A stretch of DNA of 64,000 nucleotides. It comes from Mitsuokella sp047974105. Lineage in GTDB: Bacteria; Bacillota; Negativicutes; Selenomonadales; Selenomonadaceae. The first letter of the stretch is position 1. Each line of letters opens with the position of its first letter. The notes under the pieces were generated by a model. It searched no databases. It was given only the letters and a program-made list of their open reading frames with translations, and was not told where the DNA came from. A program made the translations under genes and the position numbers. The stretch spans positions 248,001 to 312,000 of the forward strand of contig NZ_JBHYRS010000001.1 in NCBI RefSeq assembly GCF_047974105.1, given 5' to 3'. Of this stretch, positions 49,101 through 57,675 are shown in pieces.

Positions 49101-49885
49101 TTATCGCGGTCTTCTTTATACTTGCGGTAAGCAGCCGTCAGGGCCGGCGAGAAGTAGCCATCCTCAATCTCGACATCGTCGATGGCCGTCGTGAACGTCG
49201 TATGGCGGCAGTGGTCGGACCAGTACGTATCGATGACGCGCAGTTCCGTAATCGTCGGGGCGCGGTGCTCCGTATCGCGGAAATATTCCTGACAGAACTT
49301 GAGGTCTTCAAAGCTCATGGCAAAACCGCGCGCATCCATAAAAGCGTGCAGCTCATCTTCGCTCATGTCATTAAAAGCCGTCAGTACTTCGACATCGGCC
49401 GGTTCTTCCGTGACCATGTCAAGGGACTCCGGCTTTGCAAGCGATGCTTCGCGGCTCTCAACGGCGTTGATGCAGTAGTCCTTGATTTTCTGCAGGGCTT
49501 CATCGTCAACATCGCCCGTCAGGACAATGACGCGTGCCGTGGCAATCTGCGGACGCTCTTTCTGCGTGACGAGCTGGACGCACTGTGCTGCCGAATCTGC
49601 CGTCTGGTCATACTGGCCCGGCAGGTACTCAACCGCGAATATGCGGGAGTCCGCAAATTCCGGCAGCGTCTCTTCATAGACTTTGTCAACAGGGGCTTCT
49701 GCAAAGACGACAAATTTGACCTTGTCATACTCTTCATCGCTGAGGCCTTCGATATCGTAGCGGTTGATGATGCGGACCGACTTGAGGCCATCGAGATGGA
49801 ACGTCTCCTTGAGATCGTCGCAGAGCTGCTGAGCCGGGATGTCAAATCCCTGTCTTTTTTCTACGAAAATTCTTCTTACCGTCAT
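46109..49885 (-). CDS. purL: Phosphoribosylformylglycinamidine synthase (single-chain PurL)
   Basis: The enzyme turns FGAR, glutamine and ATP into FGAM in purine synthesis. The 1258-aa chain fuses the N-terminal PurS-like part, two synthase domains (SDHCRHTTF near residue 220, ETHNHPTEIEPFGGAAT near 330), and a C-terminal glutaminase with PGGFSGGDEPDGS, the nucleophile in GICNGFQAL, and HGEGRF. It is the clostridial-type large PurL rather than the separate PurSQL of Bacillus. The start is set by GGAGG 10 nt upstream. No other pur gene is adjacent. Confidence 0.97.
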   Translation of the reverse strand: MTVRRIFVEKRQGFDIPAQQLCDDLKETFHLDGLKSVRIINRYDIEGLSDEEYDKVKFVVFAEAPVDKVYEETLPEFADSRIFAVEYLPGQYDQTADSAAQCVQLVTQKERPQIATARVIVLTGDVDDEALQKIKDYCINAVESREASLAKPESLDMVTEEPADVEVLTAFNDMSEDELHAFMDARGFAMSFEDLKFCQEYFRDTEHRAPTITELRVIDTYWSDHCRHTTFTTAIDDVEIEDGYFSPALTAAYRKYKEDRDKLYGADTDRAVTLMDIAVIGAKALRKEGLLDDLDKSEEINACSIVVKADIGGKQEDWLVMFKNETHNHPTEIEPFGGAATCLGGAIRDPLSGRSYVYQAMRVTGAADPRRPFSETLPGKLPQKKITLGAAAGYSSYGNQIGLATGQVREVYHEGYMAKRMEIGAVIAAAPKENVVRKRPAAGDIIVLVGGRTGRDGCGGATGSSKEHTEESLTTCGAEVQKGNPPTERKIQRLFRNPSVSRMIKRCNDFGAGGVAVAIGELADGLVIDLDAVKKKYKGLDGTELAISESQERMAVVLDPKDVEAFQKFSDEENLEATPVAVVTEKPRLIMKWRGNAIVQMNRAFLDTNGVRQHVTAVIAQPDTAKRYLAEVPAAVKACGSDLHKAWLTNLSDLNVCSQKGLAERFDSTIGGNTVLMPFGGKTQMTPAEGMVAKLPVLGAETTTATAMTFGLNPAFTTWSPFHGALYSVVEAAAKMVALGGNAAKIRLTFQEYFESLGKDPAKWGNPFAALIGALWAQHELGIPAIGGKDSMSGTFEHIHVPPTLAAFAVDVMKAGNAVSPEFKQAGSHVYVVPAEKDAQDLPVFPKLRANFEKIRQLTAAGKVRAAQTIGVGGIAAAITKMTLGNRIGFKFAKDLMEEQLFCADYGSIILELEDDVDVKTALADTGVYELGRTTAEEKITMGSLKVSLDEALKAYTTPLEKIFPTQTKKVSGTATYVPYEKGNAVTSSTHIARPHVIIPVFPGTNCEYDSARAWERAGATAETIILRNLTPTAVEETVDALVDGIKRSQIIMLPGGFSGGDEPDGSGKFIAAMFRNPRIKEEVMNLLQKRDGLMLGICNGFQALIKLGLVPYGEIRDLAENSPTLTHNTLGRHASCMVDTRVISNLSPWFNNVKVGDVHTIAISHGEGRFVADAETVKKLQANGQIATQYVDAEGNPSLDIPFNPNGSVDAIEGITSPDGRVLGKMGHSERIGCCVAKNVPGNKDQQLFEAGVRYYK

Positions 49886-49937
49886 GAGTGCTTTTTCCTC
49901 CAAATGCAATATAGATCTGAAACACAGCGTCACAGAA

Positions 49938-50405
49938 TCACAAACAATCCATCGCGATCTTGACCACGACTTTGGTCACGGATGCAGGTGCCCCCACTGC
50001 CGCCTGCGGACGGTGCACGTCCGCAGGATAAAGCACGGCAAAGAAGCCCGGCCGCAGGGTGATATCACTTTCCGGCACGAGCTTTTCATAAAAGAGGATA
50101 TCCTTCTCTTTATTGTAGGGAACGGCCACCTTTAGGTCCGGACTGACCGGGCACCAGCCCAGTCTTTCCTCCCCTTCGACAACGTACTGGATATCTGTAA
50201 AGCGCTCATGGCGTTCGGGCCTGCAGTCGGCTGCCGGACGCGTCGTATAGCGCTGCAGATTTGCCGTAATGCCCTTGGCAATCTGGTACGAACCATCTTC
50301 CATTTTCGTAAAATCATGCGCATGCAAATACGCAAGTGACTGTTTGATGGCCTCGGCGAGATTTTTGGCATCTTCGGCAAGGATATCCATATTTCCTACA
50401 AACAT
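49938..50405 (-). CDS. YhcH/YjgK/YiaL family protein
   Basis: The 155-aa cupin-like protein has HERFTDIQYVVEGEERLGWCP and the histidine/acid residues VLYPADVHRPQAA typical of the family (DUF386), which is associated with sialic acid or sugar acid catabolism. The role here is unclear, since no sugar genes flank it. GAGGAGG precedes the ATG. It lies upstream of purL on the same strand. Confidence 0.88.
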   Translation of the reverse strand: MFVGNMDILAEDAKNLAEAIKQSLAYLHAHDFTKMEDGSYQIAKGITANLQRYTTRPAADCRPERHERFTDIQYVVEGEERLGWCPVSPDLKVAVPYNKEKDILFYEKLVPESDITLRPGFFAVLYPADVHRPQAAVGAPASVTKVVVKIAMDCL

Positions 50406-50673
50406 GCGAAAGCTTCCTCCTCATTCCTGCTGTCATGAATGTATTTGCTTCTATATTAGTATTGTACCCAAAACATATGTCAGATGCAAGAAGCCCTCAC
50501 AATCTTTTCGCAAAGAGACGCCTGTCCTGCTCTTATTCTTCATTTGTCTTTATCATATGGACAAGCCCAGACATCATTTATTCTCGCTTCCCCTTAGGGG
50601 GCCGATATGATATAATTATCTTTAACTTCTGTGAATTATTTATGCATGATGACCATCAAGGGAGGATTTCCAT

Positions 50674-51153
50674 ATGAAAGAATTGCTGGAGCTGCTCGAG
50701 CACGATGCACGCCGTCCTGTCAGTGAACTCGCTTCCATGCTGCACCGCAGCGAATACGAAGTCGAGCAGGACATCAAGAAACTCGAGAAAGACAAGATCA
50801 TCCTGTCGTACAATACCCTGATTAACTGGGAAAAATTCGGTACGGACACCGTCACGGCTGTCATCGAAATCAACCTGACGCCGCAGCGCGAAGTCGGCTT
50901 CGACGCCATTGCGGAGCGCATCTACCGCTTTGACGAGGTCCGCACGGTCTACCTCATGAGCGGCAGCTTCGACCTGCTCGTCATCATCGAAGGCAAGTCT
51001 CTGAAGGAAGTCGCCAATTTTGTCGCCACGCGCCTCGCGACGATTGAAGGCGTCACGCAGACGCGCAGCCACTTCATGCTGAAACCCTATAAAAAAGACG
51101 GCGTCATCATCAACGACGAAGAGCGTGACCGCAGACTGGTGGTGACGCCATGA
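50674..51153 (+). CDS. Lrp/AsnC family transcriptional regulator
   Basis: The 159-aa protein has an N-terminal winged helix (DARRPVSELASMLHRSEYEVEQDIKKLEKDKII) and a C-terminal RAM/AsnC ligand domain (YLMSGSFDLLVIIEGKSL). It probably senses an amino acid linked to the aminotransferase with which it overlaps by 4 bp (ATGA). A TATAAT box lies at 50611-50616, next to the perfect palindrome CCCCTTAGGGG (50590-50600) in the -35 region. Confidence 0.93.
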   Translation: MKELLELLEHDARRPVSELASMLHRSEYEVEQDIKKLEKDKIILSYNTLINWEKFGTDTVTAVIEINLTPQREVGFDAIAERIYRFDEVRTVYLMSGSFDLLVIIEGKSLKEVANFVATRLATIEGVTQTRSHFMLKPYKKDGVIINDEERDRRLVVTP

Positions 51154-52337
51154 TTGAGAAGAGAACCGACTGGCAGCAGCGTCTCTCGCCGCGCGTCAAT
51201 GCCATCGCACCTTCGGGCATCCGCAAATTCTTCGACATTGCTGCCAAAATGGAAGACGTCATTTCCCTTGGCGTCGGCGAGCCGGATTTTGTCACGCCGT
51301 GGTCCATCCGCGAGAGCTGCGTCTACGGCCTCGAACAGGGCTATACCTCTTATACGGCCAACCGCGGCCTGCCGGAACTGCGCGAAGAAATCGTCAAGCA
51401 CTATCAGGAAGAATACAACTGCTCCTATGATGCCGAAACGGATGTCCTCGTGACCGTCGGCGTCAGCGAGGCCCTCGACCTCGTCATGCGCGCCATCCTC
51501 GCGCCCGGCGACGAAGTGCTGATTCCGGAGCCCTGCTACGTCTCGTATCAGGCCTGCACGACACTCGCGGGCGGCACGCCGGTATCCGTCCCCGCCAAAA
51601 TCGAGAACGAATTCCGCATCACGCCGGAAGAACTGGAAGAACACGTCACGCCGAAGACCAAGGCCCTCCTGATAGGCTATCCGAACAACCCGACGGGTGC
51701 CATCATGACGCGCAAGGACCTCTTAGCCATTGCAGAATTCGCCGAGAAACACGACCTCATCGTCATTTCGGATGAAATCTACGGCGATTTAACGTACGGC
51801 GGTGAAAAGCACGTGGCCTTTTCCTCGCTGCCCGGCATGCAGGAACGCACGATTCTCTTAAATGGCTTTTCCAAGGCCTATGCCATGACGGGCTGGCGCA
51901 TCGGCTACGCCCTCGGCAACAAGGCCTTCATCAGTGCCATGACGAAAATCCATCAGTACACGATGCTCTGTGCGCCAATCACGGCCCAGATTGCCGCCGT
52001 TGAGGCCCTGCGCCACGGCAAGAAATACATGCTCAAGATGGTCGCCGAGTACGACCGCCGCCGTCACCTCATCTACGACGGCTTCACGAAGATGGGCCTG
52101 CCGTGCTTCGAACCAAAAGGCGCGTTCTACATCTTCCCGGACATCACGAGCACGGGCTACACCTCCGACGAATTTGCCGAAGAGCTCCTGAAGACCGAAC
52201 ACGTCGCTCTGATTCCAGGCTCCGCTTTCGGCGCCTGCGGCGAAGGCCACGTGCGCTGTTCCTACGCTACGTCAATCGACAAAATTGCCGAAGCACTCGC
52301 ACGCATCGAGAACTTCCTCAAGAATCACAAAAAATAA
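51150..52337 (+). CDS. PLP-dependent aminotransferase, class I
   Basis: The 395-aa fold-type I enzyme has the PLP lysine in NGFSKAYAMTGWRIGYALG (about 233-250), the cofactor-binding YPNNPTGA and SDEIYGDLTY, and the terminal Arg in GEGHVRCSYA. It is close to the aspartate/aromatic aminotransferases of Firmicutes (PatA/AraT-like); the amino donor is uncertain. It is translationally coupled to the Lrp regulator upstream. Confidence 0.93.
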   Translation: MIEKRTDWQQRLSPRVNAIAPSGIRKFFDIAAKMEDVISLGVGEPDFVTPWSIRESCVYGLEQGYTSYTANRGLPELREEIVKHYQEEYNCSYDAETDVLVTVGVSEALDLVMRAILAPGDEVLIPEPCYVSYQACTTLAGGTPVSVPAKIENEFRITPEELEEHVTPKTKALLIGYPNNPTGAIMTRKDLLAIAEFAEKHDLIVISDEIYGDLTYGGEKHVAFSSLPGMQERTILLNGFSKAYAMTGWRIGYALGNKAFISAMTKIHQYTMLCAPITAQIAAVEALRHGKKYMLKMVAEYDRRRHLIYDGFTKMGLPCFEPKGAFYIFPDITSTGYTSDEFAEELLKTEHVALIPGSAFGACGEGHVRCSYATSIDKIAEALARIENFLKNHKK

Positions 52338-52350
52338 AGACAGTTCTTAA

Positions 52351-52400
52351 AAATAAGGCTTTGCACGCGCGTTTTTTCGCGCTTGCGGGGCCTTATTTTT
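52351..52400 (+). terminator. Terminator of the Lrp-aminotransferase operon
   Basis: AAATAAGGC and GCCTTATTTTT form the outer stem; CGCGCG/CGCGC pairs within. A T-run follows. Confidence 0.8.
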
Positions 52401-52545
52401 CTTGCTTGTCATTTCTTCATCGCAGTGCTGGAAAAAGCGCCTTTGCCCCCTTGTCAGCCCTCCATACCATGTTATAATGTAATCGTTTTCAGAGTGATAA
52501 ACCGCTTTTTATCATAGACTTTTAGAAAAGAATCGAAAGGAGCAT

Positions 52546-52788
52546 ATGACATCTATGGATTGGGCAAAAGGCTATCTGCTCATTACACTTACTGCATTTC
52601 TCTGTGAATATGTCCGCGTGCGCGTCGACTATCATATTCTCGAACTCGTCCTCATTGTCGCCGCTGTGCCGGTTGTTCTGTTTGGCATCTCGCTGGTTTT
52701 CTACCTCATCCTCGCTTCGCTTACCGACCATGTCTGCGACTTCATCGAAAACAGACATTCCGTCGGCCGCATGCGCACCGACCCCTGA
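52546..52788 (+). CDS. Small two-helix membrane protein, unknown function
   Basis: The 80-aa protein has hydrophobic segments at about residues 8-22 and 32-60, and a polar tail. I recognise no family. The ribosome binding site GAAAGGAG 5 nt before the ATG is strong, which supports translation. It stands alone between the aminotransferase operon and tRNA-Arg. Confidence 0.7.
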   Translation: MTSMDWAKGYLLITLTAFLCEYVRVRVDYHILELVLIVAAVPVVLFGISLVFYLILASLTDHVCDFIENRHSVGRMRTDP

Positions 52789-52807
52789 CAAGCCACGAGG
52801 GCTCAAA

Positions 52808-52837
52808 TTGACAATATCATGGTTTCCATGGTATACT
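52808..52837 (+). promoter_or_regulatory. Promoter of tRNA-Arg
   Basis: A perfect TTGACA (52808-52813) and TATACT (52832-52837) are 18 bp apart, 22 nt before the tRNA 5' end. Confidence 0.75.
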
Positions 52838-52859
52838 ATTTTTTGTTCACGATGAACGC

Positions 52860-52934
52860 GCGCTCGTAGTCCAGTGGATAGGACGTTGGCCTCCGGAGCC
52901 GAAAGCGGCAGTTCGACTCTGCCCGAGCGCACCA
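52860..52934 (+). tRNA. tRNA-Arg (CCG)
   Basis: The 75-nt cloverleaf has acceptor stem GCGCTCG/CGAGCGC, anticodon arm TTGGC-CTCCGGA-GCCGA (anticodon CCG, reading CGG), T-arm GGCAGTTCGACTCTGCC and an encoded CCA. Confidence 0.96.
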
Positions 52935-52941
52935 ATTGCAC

Positions 52942-52973
52942 ACTAGGCGTATCCGCATGGATGCGCTTTTTTT
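52942..52973 (+). terminator. Terminator of tRNA-Arg
   Basis: GCGTATCC and GGATGCGC flank a GCAT loop and are followed by TTTTTTT. Confidence 0.85.
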
Positions 52974-53066
52974 ATAAGTTTTTTGCAATCGATATTTACC
53001 TCTCTTTCATATTTCGCTACAATAAAGTAAAATGAAACGTTTTGCTTTTCCGAAAAGAGGATTTTT

Positions 53067-55175
53067 ATGAAACACCCCCTCCTCTCCCTCGTGCTCGTGC
53101 TCTGCCTGCTCGCCGGCTTTCCTGTTGCTCCGGCAGAAGCCGGCGCCGATACCTCCGTCCCAAAAATCGTGCGGACGGGCTATACGCTTCCTGACCCGAA
53201 TGTCCCGGACCCTTCTGCGGTGCCGCGCACGGGCTATATCTACGAGTACCAGCAGATGATCGCCTCCTTCAATAATTGGCAGTATGAGTACGTCTATCAC
53301 ACCTGGAGCCAGATGCTCAAAGAACTCGAAAACGGAGACATCGACCTCATGGCCAACGTCTCCTATACGCCGGAACGCGCGAAAAAATACGACTTCTCCG
53401 CCTTTCCGCTGCGCATCGAGACGTATTACATCTTCGTACCGGTGGCCAAAGCCGACGAATACCCCAATGCCGAAGCGCTGCGCGGCAAAAAAGTCGGTGT
53501 TGCGAGGAGCACGACGACGGACGACCAGCTTCGGGAATGGAACGAAAAAAACCAGGCGGGCATAAAGATTGTCGAGTTCAAGGATTTCCAGTCGCGCCGC
53601 GATGCCCTCGACCGCGGCGATATCGATGCCATCGCCGAATTCACCTCGCGCGTGGAAATCGGCACTTATGTCGTCCCTGTCGTGCGCTACGGCTCGAGCA
53701 ACTCCTACATCGCCGTTTCGAAAAAACGCCCCGACATCCTCAAAGAGGTCAACGAAGCGCTCGCGATGATCAACGTCTACAATCCTGCCTTTCAGGTCAA
53801 TCTGAGCCAGAAGTATTTTCTGCATTCGGCCGATGCTGCCATCCTCACGGCAGAAGACAGACTCTGGTTCAAGAAGCACGGCACCATCCGCATCGGCTAC
53901 CTCCGGCACATGGCTCCATTTATTGAGGAAGGCCCTGACGGCGAGGCGCGCGGCATGTTCCGCGACCTCATCAACCACGGGTTCAAGGCCTTTGAACTCG
54001 ATAATACGGTCGAGTACGTCCCCTACGATGACCCCGATGAACTCAAGCAGGACCTTATCGCCCATAAAATCAATGCGGCCCTGCCGGTCTACGATACGCC
54101 GTGGGAAGATGAAAAGCTCCATCTGCTGCAGACGCCAAATGTCGTCTCCATGCAGATGTACTGCGTAAGCCGCACGGATGAACCGACGACCAAAGATACC
54201 ATTATTGCCGTGGCGGATGACCTGCCGCCGCAGCTGAAATTCGTCAAAGAGTATTTCCCTGATAACGAAATCCGCCATTACAAAACAGAGGACGAAGTCA
54301 TCGAAGCCCTGCACAAGGGAGAAGCCGACGCTGCCTTCATGAATCCCTACCTCATCTCCATTTATCTGCAGGGCGAAACGAAGCTCCATCAGACCCTGCT
54401 CGATAATACGGAAAATCTGACCATTGCGGTAAGCCCCGTAGACCACCCGCTCTTCATGGCCATAAGCCGCATGAACACACTCTGGGGCGAAAGCAGCATC
54501 CGCGAGTCCCTGCTGCGCCACACGGATGAGTCCTTTGTCCCCTCCTTCTGGTACTTCGTACAGAGGCATTACAAGGAAGTCCTGCTGCTCACGGCTTTTG
54601 GCGTCATGCTGCTGACTTTCATCATCGCCTTTGCCGTCTTCCGCACGCGCCAAAAAAGGCAGGCCGACCGCATTGCCCGCCACGACTTCCTGACAGGGCT
54701 CGAGAACCGCCGTGCCTACGACGAGCAGATTCTGGCCTTGGAAAAGAATCCGCCTCAGCACTGCGCCATCTCGATGATCGACATCAACGGCCTCAAGGCG
54801 GCCAACGATACCATCGGTCATAAGGCCGGCGACGAGCTCATCCGCGGCGTGGCCGCCTGCCTGAAAAAAACTTTTGCCGACCCGCGCTGCGCTGGAGCTC
54901 CTTATTTCGGCTACCGCATCGGCGGTGATGAGTTCACGGTCATCGGTCTCGTTGACGATGCACTGTTCTGCCAAATCGTAGAGACCTTCCGCGGGCATAT
55001 CGCCGCCTGGAAGGGCGAATTCTGCGATGCGCTCTCGATTTCATTTGGCTGGGCCAGTCACGAAGAATTCCCAGAGGCCTCAATCGACGAACTCCTGCAC
55101 AAGGCCGACAAGCGCATGTACGCGGACAAAGCCGCCTACTACCGCCAAGCTGGCATTGACCGGCGCAAACACTAA
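53067..55175 (+). CDS. Membrane diguanylate cyclase with two periplasmic solute-binding domains
   Basis: The 702-aa protein has a signal peptide (about 1-28), two tandem SBP_bac_3-type domains (about 35-255 and 275-500), a membrane helix (about 510-535, LLTAFGVMLLTFIIAFAVF) and a cytoplasmic GGDEF domain with intact GGDEF at 619-623. It should sense a small ligand outside the inner membrane and adjust c-di-GMP. No RxxD inhibitory site lies at the usual position. The second SBP domain reads like the Venus-flytrap sensors of EvgS/BvgS. It is a single gene with its own terminator. Confidence 0.92.
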   Translation: MKHPLLSLVLVLCLLAGFPVAPAEAGADTSVPKIVRTGYTLPDPNVPDPSAVPRTGYIYEYQQMIASFNNWQYEYVYHTWSQMLKELENGDIDLMANVSYTPERAKKYDFSAFPLRIETYYIFVPVAKADEYPNAEALRGKKVGVARSTTTDDQLREWNEKNQAGIKIVEFKDFQSRRDALDRGDIDAIAEFTSRVEIGTYVVPVVRYGSSNSYIAVSKKRPDILKEVNEALAMINVYNPAFQVNLSQKYFLHSADAAILTAEDRLWFKKHGTIRIGYLRHMAPFIEEGPDGEARGMFRDLINHGFKAFELDNTVEYVPYDDPDELKQDLIAHKINAALPVYDTPWEDEKLHLLQTPNVVSMQMYCVSRTDEPTTKDTIIAVADDLPPQLKFVKEYFPDNEIRHYKTEDEVIEALHKGEADAAFMNPYLISIYLQGETKLHQTLLDNTENLTIAVSPVDHPLFMAISRMNTLWGESSIRESLLRHTDESFVPSFWYFVQRHYKEVLLLTAFGVMLLTFIIAFAVFRTRQKRQADRIARHDFLTGLENRRAYDEQILALEKNPPQHCAISMIDINGLKAANDTIGHKAGDELIRGVAACLKKTFADPRCAGAPYFGYRIGGDEFTVIGLVDDALFCQIVETFRGHIAAWKGEFCDALSISFGWASHEEFPEASIDELLHKADKRMYADKAAYYRQAGIDRRKH

Positions 55176-55222
55176 AAAAATCCCTGCCATGGCTGCAGTT
55201 CCATGGCAGGGATTTTTTTATT
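55173..55222. terminator. Bidirectional terminator between the SBP-GGDEF gene and udk
   Basis: AAAATCCCTGCCATGG and its exact complement flank an 8-nt loop, with A- and T-runs on the two sides. Confidence 0.92.
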
Positions 55223-55850
55223 ACGCTTCGCTGTGCTGAAGGATATCTTGAATTTTCGTCTTCATGATGTCAAAGGCCACATCGTTGAGACCGCTGTTGA
55301 TGACGATGTCCGCAAGATTTTTTGTCGGTTCGACATAGAGATAATGCATGGGCTTGACCGTTGTCAGATACTGATTGATGATATTCTCGAGGTCGCGGCC
55401 GCGCTCGTTCATATCGCGCAGCACGCGGCGCAGAATGCGTTCATCGGCATCAGCCTCGACAAAAATCTTGATGTCAAATAGATTGCGCAGGCGCTCATCC
55501 TGAAAAATCAGGATGCCCTCGACGATGATGACGCGGCTCGGTTCGATGCGCTTTGTCTTCGCGGAACGCGTATGGCGCGTGAAATCATAGACCGGACAGT
55601 CGATGCTCTCGCCAGCACGCAGTTTTTCAAGATGCCCGACGAGAAGGTCTGTATCAAGAGAATCCGGATGGTCGTAATTGATGTACTGGCGCTGTTCAAA
55701 GGGAATATCGTCATGCGGCTTATAATAATCATCGTGGTAAATGACCGTGACTTCATCGCCAAAATACGCCTTGAGTCGGTTCGTGAAGGTCGATTTGCCC
55801 GAGCCGGTACCCCCAGCAATGCCGATAATGGTCGTCTTGTTCGTATCCAA
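55221..55850 (-). CDS. udk: Uridine kinase
   Basis: Udk phosphorylates uridine and cytidine in pyrimidine salvage. The 209-aa protein has P-loop GGTGSGKST (about 13-21), YHDDYYKP, NYDHPDS and the VIIVEGIL strand. The start is TTG, 9 nt after GGGGAGG. Its stop codon lies at the edge of the shared terminator. Confidence 0.96.
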   Translation of the reverse strand: MDTNKTTIIGIAGGTGSGKSTFTNRLKAYFGDEVTVIYHDDYYKPHDDIPFEQRQYINYDHPDSLDTDLLVGHLEKLRAGESIDCPVYDFTRHTRSAKTKRIEPSRVIIVEGILIFQDERLRNLFDIKIFVEADADERILRRVLRDMNERGRDLENIINQYLTTVKPMHYLYVEPTKNLADIVINSGLNDVAFDIMKTKIQDILQHSEA

Positions 55851-55954
55851 TGCTAAAGTCCTCCCCTGTGTCTGCCCGTTCTTCCTATTTTGTTAGGAAA
55901 CATTTCTCACTATCTTATCACAGAATTGCCTTTCTGTCTGCCCTAATGCCAAAA

Positions 55955-56803
55955 TCAGCGGCTGACATACGGCTTGATGAGCAGCGTGATAAAGAAAATC
56001 ACCGACGAAATGACGACAATCGTCGCACCGGCCGCCATGTCAAAGTAATAGGCCAGCGCCAAGCCTAAAAGGCCTGAAAACAGGGCAATCAGCACGGAAA
56101 AGACGTGATACTGCTTGACATTGTTCGCGACATTGCGCGCGCCGGCTGCCGGCAGCACGAGCATGGCATTGATAATCAGGATGCCGACCCACTGGATGCT
56201 GATGGAGACGACGACGGCCAGCATCGCCGCAAAGGCACTTTCAACCCAGAACGTTTTGATGCCGCGGCTGCGCGCAAAAGACGAATTGATGGACAGCACA
56301 AGCAATTGGTTGAAAATCAGGGCCCACGCGATGATGCCGAGCACAAAGACAATAGCCAGTGCCGAGAGGTCCTCGGGCGTAATCGACAGAATATCGCCAA
56401 TCAGGAACGAGGAAAATTTATTGAAGCTGCCGCCGTGGCTCATGAGCATGAGGCCGAGGGCGATGGCCGTGGCAGAGAAGACACCGATGATTGTATCCGT
56501 CGAAGCCGTGCTTTTATTCTTGATATAAGTGATGAAGAGCGCAAACGCCACGGAGAAAATGACGAGCGACAGGAGCGGCGAGACAGAGCCTAAAAGCACG
56601 CCAATCGCGATACCCGTGAAGGCTCCGTGGCCGAGCGAATCGGAAAAAAAGGCCATGCGGTTCGAGACGACCATCGTGCTCATGAGGCCGAAAAGCGGCG
56701 TGACGAGCAACACGGCCAAAAACGCATTCTTCATAAAGGCACTCGTCAGCCAGCCAAATGGCAGGATGACATCCATCACCTGATAAATCATATCCATCAG
56801 CAT
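55955..56803 (-). CDS. Metal ABC transporter permease (ZnuB/MntB family)
   Basis: The 282-aa protein has about eight or nine membrane helices and the family segments FFSDSLGHGAFTGIAIG and VSISIQWVGILIINAMLVLPAAGARNVA. It forms the channel of a zinc or manganese ABC importer with the ATPase directly upstream, whose end it overlaps by 7 bp. No solute-binding protein gene is adjacent. Confidence 0.93.
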   Translation of the reverse strand: MLMDMIYQVMDVILPFGWLTSAFMKNAFLAVLLVTPLFGLMSTMVVSNRMAFFSDSLGHGAFTGIAIGVLLGSVSPLLSLVIFSVAFALFITYIKNKSTASTDTIIGVFSATAIALGLMLMSHGGSFNKFSSFLIGDILSITPEDLSALAIVFVLGIIAWALIFNQLLVLSINSSFARSRGIKTFWVESAFAAMLAVVVSISIQWVGILIINAMLVLPAAGARNVANNVKQYHVFSVLIALFSGLLGLALAYYFDMAAGATIVVISSVIFFITLLIKPYVSR

Positions 56804-57648
56804 TTGCCCCCTTCCTCTGACGCCGCTTCTTCCGTTTCCTCATGACCGGCAGGGATATCCGCTGCGGCTTCAACTGCCGACTCCCCTGCGAGCATGCCAA
56901 AGATTTTCTTCGTGCGTTTATCGGCAAAGACTTCTTCGGGCGTACCGCTCATGACGACGCCCTTGTTCATCAGCACGACCTGGTCTGCGTGCTTTGCGAC
57001 CATGTTGAGGTCATGCGAAATCAGGATAATCGCCATATCCTCCTTTTCGCGCAGATCCGCGACAATCTCATAGAAAAGCTCAAGCCCGTTCTGGTCGACA
57101 CCGGACACAGGCTCATCGAGCAGCAGCAAATCCGGCATCGGGTCAAGAGCGAGCGCGAGAAGCACGCGCTGCAGCTCGCCGCCCGAAAGCGCGCCAAGTC
57201 TGCGGTCGATGAGGTGTGCCGCACGCACGCGCTCAAGGCTTTTGAGGACGCGCGGGCGCAGGGATTTTGCCGAGCACAGCCAGACAGGCCGGCGCGTCAG
57301 GCAGGCCATGAAGATATCCATGACGCTCGTCGGCGAGCTCACGTCAAAGCGCAGATACTGCGGCACGTAGCCGATGACGGGATGGCCCGTATGCTTGCCC
57401 TTGGCATCGACATAATGGAGCTTGCCCGCATGCGGCACCTCGCCGAGGATGGCCTTCAAGAGCGTGCTCTTGCCGGCGCCGTTCGGGCCAATGAGGGCCG
57501 TGAGCTGCCCGCAGTGGATGTGGATATTGACATGGTCAAAGATGGTCAGACGGCCGATCTTGACCGAAAAATCCTCGATTTTCGTGCAGCAGAGCTTTGT
57601 GCAGTCTGTGCACGACGAGGCATGATGATGCAGGATGGTCTTAAACAA
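56797..57648 (-). CDS. Metal ABC transporter ATP-binding protein (ZnuC family)
   Basis: The 283-aa ATPase has Walker A GPNGAGKST (about 54-62), Q-loop, LSGGELQRVLLALAL and Walker B LLLLDEPVSG. An unusual N-terminal extension carries three histidines (7-9) and four cysteines (13, 16, 20, 21) and may bind the transported metal. The last 25 residues are acidic. The start is TTG, 9 nt after AAAGGA. It pairs with the overlapping permease gene. Confidence 0.93.
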   Translation of the reverse strand: MFKTILHHHASSCTDCTKLCCTKIEDFSVKIGRLTIFDHVNIHIHCGQLTALIGPNGAGKSTLLKAILGEVPHAGKLHYVDAKGKHTGHPVIGYVPQYLRFDVSSPTSVMDIFMACLTRRPVWLCSAKSLRPRVLKSLERVRAAHLIDRRLGALSGGELQRVLLALALDPMPDLLLLDEPVSGVDQNGLELFYEIVADLREKEDMAIILISHDLNMVAKHADQVVLMNKGVVMSGTPEEVFADKRTKKIFGMLAGESAVEAAADIPAGHEETEEAASEEGGKC

Positions 57649-57675
57649 AATACGTTCCTTTCTATTATATATGCT

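Noticed and set aside
50406..50673. Possible structured RNA upstream of the Lrp regulator
   Set aside because: Only a TATAAT box and a short CCCCTTAGGGG palindrome are visible. No extended secondary structure or known RNA motif was found.
53007..54998. 663-codon minus-strand frame across the SBP-GGDEF gene
   Set aside because: The sense gene has signal peptide, domains and ribosome binding site. The antisense frame shows none.
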